A stretch of DNA of 17,528 nucleotides from JARROD01 sp037384225 (GTDB taxonomy: Bacteria; Pseudomonadota; Gammaproteobacteria; Pseudomonadales; Cellvibrionaceae). Below, one piece after another: positions 15,198 through 17,528 of the stretch (positions are counted from its first letter, which is position 1; the number at the start of each line of letters is the position of its first letter). Position numbers and translations under genes: made by a program. The notes beneath the pieces were generated by a model that saw only the letters and a program-made list of their open reading frames with translations, did not search any database and was not told where the DNA came from. The stretch spans positions 1 to 17,528 of the forward strand of contig JARROD010000103.1 of NCBI GenBank assembly GCA_037384225.1. Direction: 5' to 3'.

Positions 15198-16124
15198 ATG
15201 CAGTCTCCAGACTCCCCCTTGGAACTCTCTCCGCCGAAGCGAATAGTTGCCGCCAATAATACGCTTGGAGAAGGGCCACTCTGGCATCCACAGACCAACC
15301 GGCTCTACTGGGGGGATATTATCCGCCAGGAAATCCACAGTTGTGATGCCGACGGCGACAACCATCGGATTATTAGCATCGCCGGTATGCCCGGCAGCCT
15401 GCACTTGACTTCCCGCATCGATCAACTGTTGGTAACCACACCCGCGGGTCTGTTGCTTGTTAATACCGAAACGAGGCAACAGCAGCGGCTCGGCGCTCCG
15501 GTGGAACTAGCCCAAGGCATACGCTATAACGACGGTAAAACAGACGCCTGCGGGCGCATCTGGGCCGGCACCATGGCTCTGAGCGGCGATACCCCGAGCG
15601 GCGCACTATACCGTATCGAAAAAAATTGCACCGAAAACGTTTGGACAGCCGCCAGCGTACGTGAACCCTTAACTATCCCCAACGGCCTCGCCTGGAACCG
15701 GGATAACACTATTTTCTACCATATCGACACTCCCACCCGACAGTTGCTGGCCTTTGCCTTCGATAGTGACACCGGTGCCCTGGGTGACGCCAGGGTCGCA
15801 TTGAGTTTTGAAAATATGGAAGGATCGCCGGACGGCATGGCCATTGATAACGAAGATAAGTTGTGGATCGCCTTCTGGGGTGGCGGCCAGGTGTGCCGCT
15901 TCAACCCCGATAGCGGAGAGATGTTATGCCGGGTGAAAGTGCCTGCGCCACATGTCACCTCCTGCTGCTTTGGCGGCGCAGACCTCAGCGAGCTGTTTAT
16001 CACTTCAGCGCGCCAGGACCTGAGTAAAGATCAACTGACCCAATATCCGGAGTCGGGAAACCTTTTTCGGATCACCCCCGGAGTCAATGGACGCCCCGAA
16101 CCCCGGGTTCACAGCCAAGAATAG
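15198..16124 (+). CDS. SMP-30/gluconolactonase/LRE-family protein
   Basis: 308-residue, signal-less and therefore probably cytosolic six-bladed beta-propeller hydrolase. The family opens sugar lactones (aldonolactones) to the acids, using one divalent metal ion. The metal ligands expected from the family are all visible: Glu25 in LGEGPLWHP, Asn162 in IPNGLAWN and Asp212 in SPDGMAID; substrate-side Asn111 is in IRYNDGKTDACGRIWAGTM. Length is normal for the family. The ATG at 15198 follows an AAGG ribosome site with 8 bp spacing. It stands alone, with inverted repeats upstream and a weak terminator after. Its presence fits a sugar-catabolising organism; exact lactone unknown, since no dehydrogenase or transporter gene adjoins it. 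Confidence 0.9.
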   Translation: MQSPDSPLELSPPKRIVAANNTLGEGPLWHPQTNRLYWGDIIRQEIHSCDADGDNHRIISIAGMPGSLHLTSRIDQLLVTTPAGLLLVNTETRQQQRLGAPVELAQGIRYNDGKTDACGRIWAGTMALSGDTPSGALYRIEKNCTENVWTAASVREPLTIPNGLAWNRDNTIFYHIDTPTRQLLAFAFDSDTGALGDARVALSFENMEGSPDGMAIDNEDKLWIAFWGGGQVCRFNPDSGEMLCRVKVPAPHVTSCCFGGADLSELFITSARQDLSKDQLTQYPESGNLFRITPGVNGRPEPRVHSQE

Positions 16125-16200
16125 CTTTTATGTACGATCATCAAGCGTTAACCGAGTGCACGTAAGGGCCGTAGACGGAACCAGAACGACACTTACCCCG

Positions 16201-16218
16201 AGGCAGTCGCCTTTTTTT
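16201..16218 (+). terminator. Weak intrinsic terminator after SMP-30 gene
   Basis: A 4-bp stem, AGGC / GCCT with an AGTC loop, runs directly into a stretch of T residues. The stem is short, but the T-run and the place, about 75 bp after the stop codon and before a convergent gene, fit a terminator. Confidence 0.4.
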
Positions 16219-16226
16219 ACGCGATA

Positions 16227-16931
16227 TCAGGGAAAAGACAGGGTTGCTGGCGCGGAGGGCACCGCGGAATAAACTTCACTACCGGCATTAAACTGCAGAT
16301 CTACCTGCAGAGCCCCGTCGCCGGTGTCGGATTCATACACTAAATGGCTATAGATTTGGAGACTGTATCTGTGGCCGCCCAGCAACTCAATCGATTCGTA
16401 ATCGTCCAATGTAAAGGCATAGGAAGCGCCGCTACCCAAATCCGAGAGCGAAACAAACACCGAGCCACCGAAAAAATCAGCCCAGGAACCCACATTCAGC
16501 CTGACCTCTTCGCCCGTCACATCGAAGACGAGCCGCCACAAAGTCGAGCCTTCTCCGAAGGTGTTACCAGGGTTCGGTTCATTATTCGGGTCAAACCTCA
16601 TCCGCAGGTTCCACGATGTATATTCATCCGAGCTGTAATCGGAAATTTCCGCAAAGCCTGTCATCCAGGTGCTTTCATCCTGCCCCGGCAACTTTCCGTA
16701 ATATTTTTCGCCGTACAGTCTCACCCCACCGATTCCTGCCCCCTCGTAGCTATCGCTGAAAGTCCAGTCTTCAATGCCATAGCCTTCATTGTATTCAGCG
16801 GGGATATCGATACTCATATCCAAATTGAGTTCCACAGTATCCTGCAATATCGATATACCCCCCGCATTTGCAGTACTGGCCAAAGCGGCAAACAACAACC
16901 CCGACAACTGATTGACAACCGTTTTTTTCAT
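16227..16931 (-). CDS. Secreted protein with degenerate PEP-CTERM-like tail
   Basis: 234-residue exported protein of unknown function. It has an AAGGA ribosome site 8 bp before the ATG and a clear signal peptide (MKKTVVNQLSGLLFAALAS, cleavage after TANA). The mature part is acidic and aromatic, with likely beta-strands (WNLRMRFDP, TLWRLVFDVTGEEVRLNVG, HRYSLQIYSHLVY), consistent with a sandwich fold. The end, YSAVPSAPATLSFP, resembles the opening of a PEP-CTERM signal but stops before any hydrophobic helix. Reading one frame over just past that point gives FSLISRKKRR, a basic cluster of the kind that ends such signals. A frameshift or internal deletion of the sorting tag is therefore suspected. 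It may simply be a freely secreted protein. Confidence 0.75.
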   Translation of the reverse strand: MKKTVVNQLSGLLFAALASTANAGGISILQDTVELNLDMSIDIPAEYNEGYGIEDWTFSDSYEGAGIGGVRLYGEKYYGKLPGQDESTWMTGFAEISDYSSDEYTSWNLRMRFDPNNEPNPGNTFGEGSTLWRLVFDVTGEEVRLNVGSWADFFGGSVFVSLSDLGSGASYAFTLDDYESIELLGGHRYSLQIYSHLVYESDTGDGALQVDLQFNAGSEVYSAVPSAPATLSFP

Positions 16932-17055
16932 GTTTCCGTTCCTTGCTCTTTATTCTATTTAATAAAAAGGACAGCACCAAAATCCGCATAAAAATAAACA
17001 CGCCAAATTAGACTTCCCCTACTTCAACAGAGGAAATTATCATAATACGCGGTTA

Positions 17056-17085
17056 TATATCCAAAGCGTTTAAGATTTAGGTATA
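17056..17085 (-). repeat. 30-bp dispersed palindromic repeat, copy 3
   Basis: Reverse-oriented copy with two differences from the other three (TATATCC for TATACCC, and GTTTAAG for GTTTGAG). It lies 124 bp upstream of the minus-strand secreted-protein gene and on one side of the M20 remnant. Confidence 0.88.
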
Positions 17086-17149
17086 TTAGCAACAGATATG
17101 AAGGTTTAAATACAATTATTGAAGGCGATTTTCAAATATATTGTTTGCG

Positions 17150-17329
17150 TCAGGCGCGCCCGGCAAGTTCGATCATGGAATGCAGCAAAACATTGCAGCC
17201 TTTTTCAACATCAGGCCAGTTCGACCACTCGTCTGGCGCGTGGCTGACACCACCCACACTCGGTATGAAAATCATTCCCGAGGGCGTTACCTCGGCGCTT
17301 CCTACAGGCATCTGCGCTGGCCCAATATA
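17150..17329 (-). pseudogene. C-terminal remnant of M20-family amidohydrolase (AllC/HyuC-like)
   Basis: The minus strand reads 59 codons ending in TGA that look like the C-terminus of allantoate amidohydrolase / N-carbamoyl-L-amino-acid hydrolase: PSGMIFIPSVGGVSHAPDEW followed by DVEKGCNVLLHSMIELAG. In intact enzymes of this M20 group the GMIFxPSxxGxSHxPxE stretch carries a conserved active-site His near the end of a protein of about 400 residues. Here an in-frame TAA lies immediately upstream and the rest of the gene is gone. It is flanked by two copies of the 30-bp repeat. Recognition rests on motif memory. Confidence 0.7.
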
Positions 17330-17411
17330 TTAGTTGATTGAAATCAACGCCCTGTTCCACCGCTACGCTAGAATTTATGACTGACGGTTACGACCCTCGT
17401 CACCGGGTATA

Positions 17412-17441
17412 TATACCCAAAGCGTTTGAGATTTAGGTATA
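17412..17441 (-). repeat. 30-bp dispersed palindromic repeat, copy 4
   Basis: Perfect reverse complement of the copies at 2971 and 8659. It ends 32 bp before the ATG at 17474, a spacing close to that of copy 1 from its gene (27 bp). Confidence 0.9.
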
Positions 17442-17473
17442 AAAACTGATTAAAACAAATAGTGGAAACTGGG

Positions 17474-17528
17474 ATGCGAATAATCAATAGGGGCAAAGCC
17501 CTACTGCTGTTAATTCTGGGAGGGCTTT
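17474..17528 (+). CDS. Start of an exported protein, cut by window end
   Basis: Only 18 codons are visible: MRIINRGKALLLLILGGL, a positively charged start and a hydrophobic core typical of a signal peptide. A GGA sits 9 bp before the ATG as a weak ribosome site. The product cannot be named. Confidence 0.5.
   Translation, partial: MRIINRGKALLLLILGGL

Noticed and set aside
16344..16991. Plus-strand 215-codon frame opposite the minus-strand secreted protein
   Set aside because: The minus strand has a ribosome site, a signal peptide and plausible protein composition; the plus frame is its shadow.
2971..17441. 30-bp repeats as a CRISPR array
   Set aside because: The copies are kilobases or hundreds of bases apart in both orientations, with no regular spacers and no cas genes.

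Overview
The window looks like chromosomal DNA of a marine or environmental gammaproteobacterium of the Cellvibrionales type (Cellvibrio, Saccharophagus, Teredinibacter or Microbulbifer relatives). The reasons are two large TonB-dependent receptors of the Xanthomonas/Caulobacter-like class common in polysaccharide degraders, PEP-CTERM proteins, a SMP-30 lactonase, a Fur-type operator and roughly 50% GC. This is inference from gene content; no species can be named.

Layout. 1-2660: 3' part of a TonB-dependent receptor, then a strong intrinsic terminator. 3028-4203: HI0933/YhiN-family flavoprotein. 4337-7183: a second, complete TonB-dependent receptor. 7184-7684: a hairpin and a 156-bp element with 13-bp terminal inverted repeats. 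7685-8542: secreted PEP-CTERM protein. 8757-11338: a Fur-box-headed operon of an outer-membrane barrel-like protein, a membrane-anchored FMN-binding protein, an ApbE flavin transferase that has lost its C-terminal third, and a four-helix membrane protein with paired histidines. 11417-12292 (minus): secreted protein whose N-terminus is a lysine-rich 5-residue (15-bp) repeat. 12380-13081: gene-poor stretch with a LexA-like palindrome. 13082-14818: a lipoprotein with a carbohydrate-binding-like beta-sandwich and six di-heme modules (12 CxxCH). 15198-16124: SMP-30/gluconolactonase-family enzyme. 16227-16931 (minus): secreted protein with a damaged-looking PEP-CTERM tail. 17150-17329 (minus): C-terminal remnant of an M20 amidohydrolase. 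17474-end: start of a further exported protein.

How it fits together. Two themes stand out. One is uptake and processing of organic substrates at the cell surface (TonB receptors, lactonase, secreted beta-sandwich proteins). The other is extracytoplasmic electron transfer: an iron-regulated flavinylation operon with a predicted b-type membrane cytochrome, and nearby a dodecaheme lipoprotein joined to a binding domain. The second theme is the best candidate for an unusual system: electrons could pass from the quinone pool through membrane heme and covalent FMN to surface hemes, for ferric reduction or for feeding extracellular oxidative enzymes. That link is inference.

A 30-bp imperfect palindrome occurs four times, always between genes and always 5' of a start codon. 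Two copies bracket the M20 remnant. The decayed or rearranged loci (ApbE, M20 remnant, PEP-CTERM tail, inverted-repeat element) suggest a plastic accessory region.
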